Below are positions 1-12,500 of a DNA stretch of 64,000 bases, piece after piece. How positions within the stretch are numbered: the stretch's first letter is position 1; the number at the start of each line of letters is the position of its first letter. The stretch covers positions 9,617,501 through 9,681,500 of the forward strand of contig CM072339.1 of the NCBI GenBank assembly GCA_036874045.1, given 5' to 3'. The notes under the pieces were generated by a model. That model did no database searches. It was given only the letters and a program-made list of their open reading frames with translations, and was not told the origin of the DNA. The stretch comes from Cymodocea nodosa (Eukaryota > Streptophyta > Magnoliopsida > Alismatales > Cymodoceaceae). The translations under genes and the position numbers were made by a program.

Positions 1-975
1 TCAACAACATACGAATCAAATTACAATCCAATTCAATATGATTAAGACAAGTAGAATAAAGAATTGTATCTCCATTAAAACAACTTCAAAAGTCAATTCT
101 TAGATTCATATTTCAGCAATTCTAGATAACAGAAAATATACTTGATTCATAAGATATCTGTATTTCACAAAACACTTGTATCTTTTCAAAACAGTATATG
201 TATTTTTGTATTTTAAAAGTTAATTTGACAAGCTTGAATCATACAAGAGCTTTCTAATGTACCCATGTAACGAGCTTTCAGTCAACAATCCCAAATCTGA
301 TTAGGATCTTAGGTTGCCAGATTTCAAGAGTCCTTTTTCAGGTCAACAATCCTTACATACCTATCTGCTCAAGTACAAAAGGCTCGTGATCAAACAAGTC
401 AATAAACTCTCAAAGTTTTTTCTTTTCTTTTTTTTAAACATAAAAAACATTAATCACATACTGTATATGTACGTATTTCATTAATACAGATGCAATCAAA
501 CACCAATCTCATATAGTCCTGCTTCTATCATTTACTGAAAATATGAATCCATAACAATAAGCTCATACTTTTTCTGTAGTTTAATAAGATCACATAAATC
601 ATTCTACAAGTTTAATTAGTTGAATTAAATGTATCTTTAATCATATGTGTTTCATTTAATCTAGAATTCACATCTCAACTTTTTTAGGACTTTAGATAAT
701 TTACTAATTTTCATTAAGCATTCTGATTTCATTTTAAAATCATGAAACTATTAAACTCATGAAATTCAGAAAAAAAATATAAGATACTATATCTAGATTT
801 GCATAAATAGTTAATTCTATAGCATCTTATATAGTCTCTAAATATAACATTCAAGGTGTTATAGTTTATAAAAATTTTACAATCTCAATTATCAGAAATT
901 GTCAATTTCCACAAAACTTTGCAATACCATTTTAATTCCTTTAATTAACAAACTTACATGGTTGTTACTTTAATT

Positions 976-989
976 ACCTCCCCCCGATA
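976..989 (-). other. Inner polypurine tract of the Athila 3' UTR
   Basis: The plus strand reads acctccccccgatacc. On the element's sense strand this is a G-rich purine run preceded by GAGGACAATGCAAAATGTAGG, a context I recall from plant Athila/Tat elements. The same tract occurs at 49943-49956 in the complete copy. It is a candidate second start site for plus-strand DNA synthesis. Confidence 0.6.
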
Positions 990-1445
990 CCTACATTTTG
1001 CATTGTCCTCAATGTAAAAGATTTGACAATAAATACAGTAATTGTAGCAAGCATGAATACAATTTCATTGATTTAGCACCTAACTCAACGAATGAATTTA
1101 AATCTAAATTCAAGATAAGTAATCGGTTACATACCTTGTTTCATTTGTATCTCCTTCTACATATTCCGATTTTTTATTCTGAAAAACTTTTCATTCATAG
1201 ATAAAAGCAGAATATATAATAAAATAACATTTAATAGATATTTATAAATCATTGTCTTGTGTGGAACCTAGGCTCCTATGCCTTTAGTGGCTCACAAGCA
1301 AGCTAGTTGGTTTCCCATAACAGATACCAACAAACTGGATTGATTTTTTTTTCTTTTATAAAATAAAATTAAAACTAAATTTTTTTTCTTTTTTTCTAAA
1401 AATAAATGTAGAATACACACAACATTAAACACACAAAATCACAGC

Positions 1446-1744
1446 TTAAGAACATGATTGAAAAGTAGAAACAAATGAAATAAACGTGTCAGTCCAAGCA
1501 AACTTTTTAAGCATAATTCTTCTTTCTATTAATTCTATTTTAATGCAATTCGTGTTCCTTCTTAATTTGTAAACTTGCAATATATTATCAATGCTAAATA
1601 CAAGTGTATTACCATTAATGAAATGAAATGCAGAAAGGGATCCTTTTCGATTCCAAGATAATGTAGCAGTTTCTATTTCTACATCTATTTCAATATACTC
1701 CTCTTCTCAATTCCATTCATTTATGTCTTTCATAATCCATATTT
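1446..1744 (-). pseudogene. F-box/FBA protein gene fragment (3' end)
   Basis: Reading leftwards from about 1744, this stretch is collinear with the last quarter of the F-box gene at 50403-51540 and ends at the same TAA (complement at 1446-1448). It covers the end of the F-box-associated region. An in-frame TGA stands where a TGG (Trp) codon is expected, near 1707. The frame around that point lacks the small insertion that shifts the frame in the 50.6-kb copy, so the two copies decayed independently. The front of the gene, including the F-box itself, was lost in the large internal deletion. The second copy at the same element position shows that the gene is a family trait. Confidence 0.75.
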
Positions 1745-1749
1745 GAATA

Positions 1750-3095
1750 CAAGTTACGAAATACAAACACAGATAAGTTGTTTTTGGTATTTTTGTTTTG
1801 AGATGTTCATGAAAATGGGCGAAAGGTGAAATGTAAAAATTCTCTATTGACAGTAAATACTTCCATCACTACATGCGACGTGATTACACCACTGAAAACT
1901 TAATCACTTACAATTCTGCCTTCGCTCCCTAGAGAATCGCGAGTCCAGAATTGCAAGATGATCTCTTCAGCATAATGGCATCAACCCGAAATCAAGGCTA
2001 GAAGCTTTACAATCTCCTGAGATATGAGTCGGTGCTTGGTGAAAATGGCTTCCCATCCCGCAACGCGATCACTCCTCACAGTGGTTGTCAGGCACCATAT
2101 TTGGCTCGGAATCGACCCGACATCAGGAAAGTATTCTCACAGACCTCCGATGGTTGGTGATTATGGTGGTGGTGGTGGTTGGTGTGGAACTTCTAATGCT
2201 ACCTATAGATAGCTCCATTTGTCCTCCTCTGCACACACACTGGCCACCCCTTCTTCGTCTTTTCTCCTTTTCTTTTATATTTCTTTAATGGTAACTGCTT
2301 CTCCTTAGATGATCGGTTGGAATTCCTTCATTCATATCAACAATGGTGATTTCTTCTTCCTTCCACGAGCGATATCCTACGTGATATGTGCAATCATGCT
2401 TTTCCTTTGAATGTCATGTTTCTGTAACCGCTATAGTGGCATATTAGAAAATAAATGGTCTGTGGAGTTACAGATAACTCAACGGACTTACTTCGTTTAT
2501 TTAACTAGAAAACATGTGCAATAAAGAAATAAGCCACTAACATAACGTGTTACCTTAGTGTGTATTCACGTAACTCAACACGTACAGTTATGCTAACTTA
2601 ACGAGTTAAACATGTACATCTCACGTGATATACTAAAGCATTTAAATTCAACACGTGCATAATTCTAACTTAATAAGTTCAAATATTTCAGACACTTACG
2701 AACCTAACTATCTGATGCCCAGATGCATTTCAGATAGTTAACAGATAACTTACCGAAAATCCACTTAAGTCATGCATTGTAATTTCAACACGTGTAATCC
2801 AAGAAATAATAAAATATTCTTTAAGCATTTAAAACATAACTGTCTGGTACATTAAACATAACTCTCTGAAATAACAGAAAATTCGGATACTAAAGAATTT
2901 CACAGCCTACAATTTACCGATAGTTCAGAAATGTACTAAATTAGCATTAATTTCCTAGAATTATGCAGATTCTTTCATTAAAGCATATAATAGTGCAATT
3001 ATAATATAATGGCTTAATTTCCATATGATAAGCTAAAAATTATGTAATTAACCATCATTTAATCGTTAATATTATACACTTTTTCATTCTAAACA
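1750..3095 (-). repeat. Athila 5' LTR, inner part missing
   Basis: Matches 47050-48610 and 62100-63642. It ends with the LTR terminus (TGTTTAGAATG on the sense strand). It holds the TATA box at 2272-2279, a CACGTG-rich upstream part and one copy of the CTTAAGTCA cassette near 2760. The intact element has three copies of that cassette. Confidence 0.85.
2272..2279 (-). promoter_or_regulatory. TATA box of Athila LTR
   Basis: The sense strand reads AAATATAAAAGAAAAGG. The motif is at the same place in every Athila LTR of the window (37741, 44411, 47598, 62637), which fits the core promoter. Confidence 0.6.
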
Positions 3096-3098
3096 ACT

Positions 3099-3290
3099 AG
3101 ACTCCATAACCATCCAGGAAAATTAAGATCTAGGTGGGCAGGACCTTACATAATTCGAAACATTTATTCCTATGGAGCTATTGAAATTGAAAATCCTAAA
3201 AATCAAAATATATTTAAGGTAAATGGACAAAGACTTAGACTTATTTTGAAGATACCAAAAAGTTCTTTTGGAATTAGTAGAGGACTACTT
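3099..3290 (+). pseudogene. Athila integrase C-terminal fragment (GPY/F region)
   Basis: The open frame contains SRWAGPY, then YGAIEIENP and FKVNGQRLR, the GPY/F-type C-terminal module of gypsy integrases, which takes part in DNA or chromatin contact. It is collinear with 56934-56710 on the minus strand. The catalytic core is missing because the minus-strand insertion ends just upstream. A 10-base deletion relative to the other copy (after GISRG) shifts the frame, and an unrelated reading continues to 3452. Confidence 0.8.
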
Positions 3291-3329
3291 AAGCTTTTCT
3301 TAGTAAGAAATTTTCTAAGTAAAAAAAAA

Positions 3330-3640
3330 AAAAACATAGTCACGATTCAACCGAAAGAAATTATCGATTTTACCGAAACATATATTAAAGAAAAAAATCA
3401 TTGCGGTTCAACCGATAGGATCCATTGGTTAGACCGAAACATAAAAACATAAAAAAATCTATATATTATATTAAGTAAAAATGTCGGTTTTACCAAAGCA
3501 TAGTATCGATTCAACCGAGGAATATAATGGTTTTACCGAAATGCTAAAATGATGAAAAAAAATTAATTAAGAGTCAATTAGACCAAAAATTCTTCGGTCT
3601 TGACCGAAGTAAATTATTATTATAAGTATTTTTATTACTT
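3330..3640 (+). repeat. Degenerate ACCGAAACAT/TCGGTT repeats
   Basis: At least six imperfect units of the form TCGGTTTTACCGAAACATA or TTCAACCGATA occur in both orientations, giving potential hairpins. The same array lies at 56460-56645 in the complete Athila copy, again between integrase and ORF-X. The stretch is otherwise AT-rich and non-coding. Confidence 0.7.
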
Positions 3641-3654
3641 ATAACTTTACGAAA

Positions 3655-3810
3655 AGTCTGTTGAGTTACGCTTAACTCAACGAACTTACTTCGTTGAGTC
3701 TAGGATAAGTTAACGAACTTACCCCATTGAGTTAACTATAACTCAATAGAGTACTGTAGCTAAGTCCACAAACTTAGTCCGTGGAGTTAACTGTAACTCC
3801 ACGAAGAGGT
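3655..3810. repeat. GTTGAGTTA palindrome array, pol/ORF-X border
   Basis: Several dyads, such as TTGAGTTACGCTTAACTCAA and TGGAGTTAACTGTAACTCCA, each follow or precede CGAACTTA-type spacers. The array sits between the integrase end and ORF-X, as at 56290-56410 in the complete copy. A short promoter-like AT stretch and the ORF-X start follow. Confidence 0.8.
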
Positions 3811-3984
3811 AGATGAGAGAGCGAGAGTTTGTGCGGGAAAATGACTCGATTACCTGCCTAAACTTAAGGCTTATTTATACTAAAACATAAGATTTGGGGG
3901 CATTATCTATAGAATCATTTAGAACTTAGACCAGTAGAGATCAAAGCGATTCTGTTCCATTTCATTACTCCATGATGACAAAGA

Positions 3985-6063
3985 TGACACCAGAAGTCTA
4001 GGAGGACGTAGTGGACACGTCAAAATTTCTTAGAGATTCAGAGGAATGGCACACAAGATAAAAGATTAGAAATACAATGAGGGAAAAAGAACTACAAAAG
4101 GTAGAATCTGAACTTTTCAATTGGAGAAGAGTTTTAGTAGATTTAGGTATAAAGATACCTCAGATCATAGAAACGAGAATCAAAATAGCAACGGAAGTTG
4201 CTGTTAACAAAGAAAGAAAAATCAGGCCAAACAATGAAGTTGCCCTAGAATTGATCCAATGTAAGTCCCGACTTTGGTTCAAAAGATGCATAGGTAGACA
4301 GGCTCAGTGGGCGATCTGGGAGCAAGAGAGGAAAGGAAATGAAGAACAGGCAACTGAAGAACAAGAGGAACCGGCTACTGAAAGACCTGTCCCTGAGGAA
4401 CAACAGCTAGGACCTTCAGTTTCGCCAACAAAGCCATTATCACGAATAGCATTTGTTTGGCCAAGAACTGAAGAAGAAGATAAAGAGTTTGCTAGCTTGG
4501 TCAAAACAACAAAAGACCAAAGAGATAATGAAGAAATGGCTATAGCCAAAGCACATATTCTGTATGATGCCATAAAGAGAAGGCAAGTAGAAGAAAAGTT
4601 GAAAGGCCAATACAGAATTAAAATTGAGCAACATCAAGAAGCAACTAGATCAAGTGCTGCAAAAGAAATGGAAGCTGGTCCTTCAAGACCAGTAATTATA
4701 GAAGAAGTTAAACAGGAAGAGCCAGTACCTATGGCTCAAGGGCCTACAGAGCTCATTTTTGTAGATTTAATCTCAGAAGAAGAAGAGTAAGATCAGGCAC
4801 AATTAATTAGAAGAAGGAAAGGAAAAGAGATAGTGTCTGAACATCAAGATGAGATTAAATCTAAAAGGTAAATATTAGTAGGATCTGTAGAACAAATTTT
4901 TGTAAACCTGCTATCTGATTCTGAAGAGGAGCAGCAATAGCAAGAGAAAAGAGAAGAAGAAAAACAGGCTGAAATTAATCTACAGCCTATACAAATAGAA
5001 AGAACTGAAATTAAGGTAGAAGCTGATTTGCCCGTGACTACATCCCAATCTTCCACAGAATCATAAAGAATAGTGACAATGCAGATTGATAGTCAGGAGT
5101 ATGAAGAAAGAGAAGAAGCTAAACAAGAGCACATTGAACAAGGAATGACACGATAGATTCCACTGAAGAGAGAAATTCTTCAGCAATTAATTAAAAGAAT
5201 TCAAGATAAAGTGGAGAGTTCTGCCAACTCTCCACCACAGACAGAAGTAGAAGCAAAAATGCAGGAATCTCCAGAGCATTCCCAACAAATTCAAGTTCAG
5301 CAAATTGAAGAGGAAATTCAAGAACAAACCCCTTTGGAACAACAAATTCAAATTCCTGATCTAACTGAAGCAAATGTTTTGAATGAAGTACACTTTTGGA
5401 GTCAGGAAGCATATAATAAATATCAAGAGATTAGGGGTTATAATATCATATACAGTAGACTAGTAAACTGGGACGGTATGCAAGAAATTAAGGATTTATT
5501 TGAGTTCCAAGGTCTACTGCAATTTATTTCTCAATAGAAAGGGCATGCAGTATATGAGAATCTAGTGTCCTGCTTCTATGCAAATTTAAGAGAAGAAAAA
5601 AGTGGATTAATTTCCAACATGGAGCAAGCTAATGTACAGATAACATCAAAGCTTCTCCACAACATTTTAGGATTGAGAAATGAAGGGAAAGAGATTATGC
5701 AAAACCACAACTGACATTGAGTGGACAGAATAGGAAATCAAGGATAGTTTAGCTATCAATCCTGGTGTGCCATTATTAAACAGACTGAAGCACTTAAATG
5801 GTAAAGCACACATGATATCTAACATTTTGATTAAAAATGTCTACCAACGACAAGGCCAAGATATTGAATTAAGCCAATTTGTCAAATGGACCACATATGT
5901 AGTTGTAAACAAGATTCAAGTTAATTGGTCTGCAGTTTTTATCTCCAAACTAAGGGCAATAAAGAAGAAATTATTTTATGGAGATATAATTCCACTACTG
6001 ATGGTGGATAGTATGGATTTCACGAAATAGACATCCAAAAGGATAAGATCTAGAGCCATTTCC
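3985..6063 (+). pseudogene. Accessory ORF-X of Athila-type element
   Basis: This is a large Glu/Gln-rich protein of the post-pol (often called env-like) position. The start ATGACACC is inferred from the 56119 copy; an early TAG follows. The 237-codon open part (4077-4790) is basic and coiled-coil-like at first, then acidic. The C-terminal half holds DLFEFQGLLQF, a FYANL-type motif (reading CFYANLREE) and LIKNVYQRQGQ...NKIQVNW, all recognisable in the copia accessory ORFs here. I see no signal peptide or membrane segment, so an envelope role is unsupported. The layout resembles the plant domain I know as 'putative plant transposon protein'; that is from memory. Several TAG/TAA stops and a frameshift near 5700 kill it, and the SIRE LTR junction removes its end. 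Confidence 0.75.
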
Positions 6064-6559
6064 GTGAACACTAAGGCAACGCGTTAGGTTAGCATTATAA
6101 AACTTAAGTTGTTATTTTTGCACGTGGTAAAATTCTTATTATAAAAATATTTGTTTATTACTGGTTCGTTGAGTTATCTGTAACACAATGGAGATAGTTC
6201 GTTGAGTTAGTGTAACACCACAAAGATAGTTCGTTGAGTTAGCTACAGTACTTGTCACGTGAGTTGGCACATGAGGAACTCGTTAAGTTAGAAACATTAA
6301 GTTAATATCTACTTGTGTTACTCGTTTAGTTAACATTAAAGTAACAATTTCTTATTACACTTGATGAAAAGTTTTTTGGACGAGAAAGTTTATTTTGCAG
6401 AAAATTTTTCAAAGATCCAAGATTGATGGTTAAAGAAAATTCGAAATGTAAACATGGGTCAGAACGTGTGTATTTCGATGAAGGAAAAAGAAAAGACGTG
6501 AATAAGTGGAAAACTGATAGTGATTAAACGTAGAGGATATGCATGAAATGAAGATATAG

Positions 6560-6568
6560 TATAAAAGG
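6560..6568 (+). promoter_or_regulatory. TATA box of SIRE LTR (C1)
   Basis: TATAAAAGG at the position conserved in C2 (15781 and 25444) and, with one A lost, in C4 (46345). It lies about 520 bp before the LTR end. Confidence 0.65.
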
Positions 6569-6959
6569 CATAGAGTTCTTGTTGATCAATCTATCCCTCC
6601 ACATCAAACGAAAAATCTTTTTAGGGATCAAAAACACTCTTTGGGGAAAAGCTCTTAGATGGAAGAAAATTTAGTGAAGCAAAAAAGGTCAGATTTATGT
6701 CACTGAAGATCTGAAGTATCAACAGAAAGCAAATTCGGTGAAGTAGAGAACGACAAGATATTCGTCACTAAAGAATTGCTAAAGAAGAAAAAGAAGAAGA
6801 AGAATAAAGATCTCAAATAGGGAGAAATGTTTTAAATTCCGTAAATTAGTTTTCTCTATTTATAGTTATGAAAATGTATAGATGAAACATGGTATTGATA
6901 TATAATTGCATCTACAATTTCAGAGGAGAATTGAATTGTATATTGTAATTGAAACCTTG

Positions 6960-6965
6960 AATAAA
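6960..6965 (+). terminator. Polyadenylation signal in C1 LTR
   Basis: AATAAA, also at 16228 and 25882. It lies downstream of the TATA box, as expected for an R region. Confidence 0.5.
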
Positions 6966-7084
6966 AATGATTTTATGAAAATAGTATCTCGACTTGTTTT
7001 TAACTTTTAAAGTTTCAATTATAATCGAAAAAAGTTGAAAAACACAATTCACCCCCCTCTTATGTAGCCATACGATCCTACAAG

Positions 7085-7096
7085 TGGTATTAGAGC
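7085..7096 (+). other. Primer binding site, initiator tRNA-Met type
   Basis: TGGTATTAGAGC two bases after the LTR end. The usual copia site is TGGTATCAGAGC, so one position differs (C to T). The same variant is in C2. Confidence 0.85.
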
Positions 7097-7282
7097 TTTG
7101 TTAATAATCTTTGATATAAAATCGATACCAACTTATTTAATATCATTACTTATTCTGTCTTCCATGTTTTTAAACAGAAATTGACATTTGGGCATACGTT
7201 TAACTTTCTCGATTTGAGGCTCAAATTGTTTTTATCGTATTAGACTGTTTAAAATCAAATAGGTTGAAAAATCTAAGGAAAG

Positions 7283-9500
7283 ATGGCTACTGGAAATAGT
7301 AATTTTTCTTTGTATGAAGGTCAAAATCTTAATCGTCCTCCTTTATTTGATACATTTTGAATATTGGAAATATAGAATGACAGTCTTTCTTCAAAGTATA
7401 GATCATAAGTTATGTTCATGATTTCTAAACCATATACTCCATTAACTACCCCTTATAATACTTGGACAATTACTGAAAAAGAAAATGAAATCTGAATGCT
7501 AAGGGCTTAAATATTTTATTTTGTGCATTGAGTTATGAATAGTTCAGAAAAGTGTCGGCATATAAATCTACTTATGAGGTGTGGCATGCATTAGAAGTTT
7601 CACATGAAGGTACTTCTCAAGTTAAAGAGACTAAGATAAACATGTTGATTCATAAGTATGAACTCTTTAAGATGCATGAAGACGAAAGTATTTCTGAGAT
7701 GTTTTCCAAATTTCTTGATATCATAAACTCTTTAAAATTCTTAGGAAAGAACTTTGAACAAAAGGATTTGGTGAGGAAAATTCTCAGATCCCTAAGTTCT
7801 AAATGGTCTCAAAAAGTAACATCAATTGAAGAATCACAAGATTTAAATATTTATACCATGAATGAACTTATAGGAAACTTAACTGCTTATGAAGTTAAAT
7901 TAATTGAATCACTGAGTCAAAATAAACTAAAAATGAAGAAAGAAATAGCCTTCAAAATTAATTTAGATTTTGATATATCTATTGATTCTGACGAAGATTT
8001 GATTTTGCTGACTAGGAAATTCAAGAAAGCATGGAAAGCTAGGAAACATCAAAGGAACAAAAATGATAAACCCTCAATGTCAAAATCACTAAATAACAAG
8101 AATTCTTCATCTAGAAAGTATGTATGTTACAATTGTAAGAAACCTGGACATCTTTCTCTAGATTGTCTTATAAGGAAAAATGAAAAGCATAGTAGGACAA
8201 ATCAGAAGAAGACAGCTTAGAAAACTCAGAAAAAGTTTTATAAGAAAAAGGCTTTGAAGGTCACTTAGGATGACACGTCTGAAGAGTCTAAATCTGAGGA
8301 ATCATCATCAAAATCTTTACATTCAGAAGAAGAACAAGAGTTAGAAGATGTTGCTCATGTGTGCTTCATGGCAGATGAGTCTAAGGTAATATCTGATCCT
8401 AAAAGTCATTCAGATTTTAACTTTGATGAATTATTATGTGCATATCATGCATTATTACAAAAACTTAAAGTTTGTAAACTAGAAAATAAGAATATCAGAA
8501 ACTCTATCCATTGTGGAAGAAGAAAATTGTTTCCTGTCTACTACTTTAGAAAAGTATAAATGTGATAATGAAAATCATGCTAGAGATTTGCATAAATTTA
8601 GATTTAATGAATGTGTCTTGCATGAACAAATACAAAATATAAATGTTGAAAAATTAAAGATAGAATCTTAAAATGAAATGTTGAGAAAAAATATAAATGA
8701 TCTTGAGTTAGAGATTGATAAATTAAAAATGAGAGAGCTAGAGTTAAATTCCACCATTGAGAAATGGAATTTAAGTCAAACTAAGTTAGACAAACTAACT
8801 AGAACCCCTACGGTGTCATATAAATATGGCTTAGGATTTGATTATCCTGAATCTCAAGCTAATAAAGGATTTATTAGTTGCAGTTCAAGTAAATCTAAGC
8901 CTAAAATTCCTTTTATCATGAAACAATGTAATAAATACATAGAAGTAGGTAATTCAAGGGATGAATCATGCAGTAATGATATAAATCAATGTGATTTGTC
9001 TAAATGTACTTCTAACATGACTATTAATGTTTCTAAAAATCTTGTTTCTTGTTCTAGAAATTCAGTTTCCAATGTTTCTAAAATTTCAAACAATTGTAGT
9101 AAACTAAAAATTCGGAAACCCGAGCATGTAATTCAAAACACTAGTGTTAGACCAATTACTCATTCTACATGTGATAAATCTGAAAATTCTTGTGCAAAAA
9201 AAGATTTTGTATGCACTAAAAATTCAAATACAATTATAAAATCTTGGTATAAACTTACTTAAATGTATGAGCATGACCAAAATAAATTAACATCTCATAC
9301 AAATTAGTTTGGTCTTGATTATACTGAAAACAAAAGAATGATTGTAAAAGAAATAATACTATATGTGAGTATGAAGCTAATGATAAATCAATAGTACTTA
9401 CAATTAATAAGAATATAAATGATAATGTTAAACTATTTTTAAACAAAAAGAAGAAATATGCAACTTGGTCCTCAACAACATTGGGTACCAAGAAAAAGTT
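7283..9500 (+). pseudogene. gag: SIRE-type gag with long linker (C1)
   Basis: It starts MATGN and soon reads NRPPLFD, the usual start of copia Gag. A 5-base deletion just after this (compared with C2) shifts the frame. The 222-codon open stretch 7552-8220 holds the UBN2-type capsid region (VWHALEVSHEGTSQVKE, KYELFKMHEDE, VRKILRSL) and the zinc knuckle CYNCKKPGHLSLDC (CX2CX4HX4C), which binds RNA. After a TAG shared with C2 (8218) comes a charged coiled-coil linker to the GPQQHWVP motif before protease. A TAG at 8266-8268 replaces a Trp codon seen in C2. Gag would form the particle; this copy cannot make it. Confidence 0.85.
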
Positions 9501-9539
9501 TTTCTTAATTTGTGTTGTAGGAGGAAACAACATCAAAAT

Positions 9540-12500
9540 GGATCTTGGACAATGGAGCGTCAAGTCACATGATCAGACAGAAAAGTCTACTACAAAATTT
9601 TACAAATACCTTGAAAGGAAGTGTAACATTTGGAAACAAAAGCAAGGATAAAATCATAGGTATGGGTAATGTTCAAGTAACTCCGACTTATGTTATTTCG
9701 AATGTACTATATGTAGAAAACCTAGGATTTAATTTGCTGAGTGTTATAAAACTAACTGAGAATGGATACTATGTAGTGTTTGAAGAAAATGTATGCAAAA
9801 TTATTGATAAAAATACAGATGAAATTAAGTTTATTGCTAAAAGAAAAGGTTCTGTATGTATTTTATCTTTACCTTCTGGTGTAGTTGATTTAAATTCATG
9901 TTTGCTAGTTGAAACTAGTGATGCATATCTGTGGCATAGAAGGATTGGGCATATAAATATGAAACTGTTACATAAACTATCTAGAAAACATTTAGTGAGA
10001 GGTTTACCAAAGATTAAATACCCAAAGGACTTTATGTGTGATGCATGTGAGTTAGGTAAACTTCACAAAAACTCTTTTAAATCCAAAACTGATATTTCAA
10101 GCAAGAGAGTCTTAGAACTTATACATATGGATCTATTTGGACCAACAAGAATCATGAGTCTTGGTGGTAAATGATATGTATTTGTTTTAGTAAATGACTT
10201 CTCTAGATACACTTGGGTATATTATCTAGCATCTAAGACAAAAGTATTTGAAAAGTTTAAAATGTTTTGCAATTTTGTTCAAAATGAACAAAGTGTCTCT
10301 GTTCAAAAACTTAGGAGTGATCATGGTACGGAATTTGATAATGATCAAATGAATAATTATTGTAATGAGCATGACATTAATCACAGATTTTCCTTTCCAA
10401 GAGCACCATCTCAAAACGGTGTTATTGAGAGAAAGAATAGATCACTTCAAGAAATGGCCAGAACTATGTTGAATAAACATAAGTTACCTCAAAATCTTTA
10501 AGTTGAAGCAGTGAATACAGCTTGTTATGTTATTAACAGAAGTCACTTAAGACCTCGTGTTAATAAAACTCCTTTTGAAATTATGTTTAATAGGGTTCCA
10601 AAAATTTCCTATATGAAACCATTTAGTTGTAAGTGTTTTATTCTTAATACTAAGGATAAAAGAGACAAATTTCAAGCCAAAGCAGATGAAGGAATTTTTG
10701 TAGGTTACTCTATTAGAAGTAAAACCTATAAAGTATATAACATGACTTCTAGAACTATTGAAGAAACCCTCCATGTAAGCTTCAATGAAAATTCTTTTAG
10801 AGAATCTCAATCTAAAGCTGATAATGATCATATGATAATTTCCCAAAAGAATTAGAGGTCAATAGAGAGATTGAAGATTTATCTGAGACAATCAAAAATA
10901 TGAACTTAAATGATCAAACTAATGATGAAAGTGATGGACCTTCAGATGTTGATGAGAATATTGAGTAAAATCAAAGAAATTGGCGTTATTCTTCATCACA
11001 TCCCATTACTCAAGTCATTGGTAATATTAATGAGGGAGTTAAAACTACAGCTTCAGTAAATTTAAATAGTATGTGTATGTTTGTATCTATGGTGGAACCA
11101 AAGAATATAGAAGAAGCATTATTTGATGAAAATTGGATAGTGTCAATGCAAGAAGAACTAAATCAATTCATCAAAAATGATGTTTGGGAATTAGTCTCTC
11201 CACCAGAACATCAGTCCATAATAAGTACAAAATAAATCTTTAGAAACAAAACTAATGAAATTGGTCAAGTTATAAGGAACAAAGCTAGATTAGTTGCACA
11301 ATGGTATACACAGGAAGAATGACTAGATTATGATGAAACATTTGCTCCTATGGCTAGGTTAGAAAGTATTGGAATATTATTGGTCTATGCTTGTTATATG
11401 GATTTTAAACTATATCAAATGAATGTAAAGAGTGCATTTCTAAATGGTTTAATTAATGAAGAAGTCTGAAAAACAACCACCTAGATTTGAAGATATTAAA
11501 AATCCTGACTTTGTGTATAAATTGAAGAAAGCCTTATATGGTTTGAAACAAGCACCTAAATCATGGTATGAAAGATTATCTACTTTTTTAATAGAACAAG
11601 GTTATATCATGGGAAAAGTAGATCATACTCTATTTATCAAGAGAGATGGTAAAGATCAAATTGTTGTTCAAATATATGTGGATGATATAATCTTTGCAGC
11701 AACTTCTGATAAACTAATAAAAATATTTTCTGAAGAGATGACTAGTTAGTTTGAAATGAGTATGATAGGAGAACTTTCATATTTTCTAGGACTTCAAATT
11801 AAGCAAATGGATAAAGGTATATTTTTAAATCATGAAAAATATGCAGATGAAATGCTTAAGAAATTTAATTTTAATGATATAAGGATTTGAGGAACTCCTA
11901 TGAGTACTTTAAAGCTAGATATTGATGACATAGGAAAATCAATAGATCAAAGAAAATACAGAAGTATGATTTGTTTTTTACTTTATTTGACTGCTAGTAG
12001 ACCTGATATTATGTTTGTTGTGTGTGTTTGTGCTAGATTTCAATCTAATCTTAAAGAATCACACTCAATTGCAGTTAAAAGAATATTTAGATATATACAA
12101 AGAACTAAAAATTTTGGACAGTATTATTCTAAGTATAGTTTAATAGATCTTATAGGATATACTGATGCTGATTATGCAGGATCTAAATCTGATAGAAAGA
12201 GTACTAGTGGCACATGTCAATTATTGGGAAATAATTTGGTGTCATGGTTTAGTAAAAAGCAAAACTGTATAGTACTTTCTACTACATAAGCTAAATATGT
12301 TGGTGTTGCACTCAGATTCTGTGGATAAGGCAAACTTTAGAAGATTTTGGATTATCTTATGATACAACTGAGATTTATTGTGACAGTAGTTCTGTAATAA
12401 ATCTTTCCAAAAATCCTGTATTACATTCTAGAGCAAAGCATATAGAGGTTAGACATCATTTTCTAAGAGATAACATAATTAAAGGAAAAATTAAATTAAA

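Larger units (their letters stand above)
1..3095 (-). mobile_element. Athila-type (Ty3/gypsy) retrotransposon, deletion derivative
   Basis: Positions 1 to about 1744 match 48935-50690 of the complete Athila element: 3' UTR, inner purine tract and F-box gene tail. From about 1750 to 3095 the sequence matches the promoter-side part of the Athila LTR. Everything that should lie between (F-box front, gag, ORF-X, pol, PBS and the inner part of the 5' LTR) is missing, so the copy has lost over 10 kb. The LTR ends ...TTCTAAACA at 3095, directly against an integrase reading frame of a plus-strand Athila copy, so this element inserted into an older relative. Its 3' LTR would lie to the left of the window. 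Confidence 0.85.
3096..6063 (+). mobile_element. Athila-type element remnant: integrase end plus accessory ORF-X
   Basis: This plus-strand segment is collinear with 56934-54070 (minus) of the complete Athila copy: integrase C-terminus, spacer with two repeat types, then ORF-X. Its left part is cut by the minus-strand Athila insertion ending at 3095. Its right end is cut at about 6064, where it passes into a truncated SIRE LTR. Confidence 0.85.
6064..7082 (+). repeat. C1 5' LTR, left-truncated
   Basis: It matches 15112-16352 of the C2 LTR and ends GATCCTACA directly before the PBS. The first ~520 bp are missing. It also lacks a ~200-bp cassette present in both C2 LTRs (15215-15415). The join with ORF-X occurs over a short TGAA microhomology. 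Confidence 0.9.

Noticed and set aside
998-1204. Plus-strand reading frame with a Cys-rich start, conserved at 49964-50191
   Set aside because: It is antisense to the inner purine tract and its conserved flank in the Athila 3' UTR. The conservation is explained by that element; the ends differ and the second half shifts.
3655-3810. Regular short repeats as a CRISPR-like array
   Set aside because: The units are palindromes of varying length with unequal, similar spacers inside a plant retrotransposon; no cas genes, no fixed repeat-spacer period.
3985-6063. ORF-X as a retroviral-type envelope gene
   Set aside because: The position fits the env-like genes described for Athila and SIRE, but I see no signal peptide, membrane helix or cysteine-rich ectodomain; the protein is acidic and coiled-coil-like.
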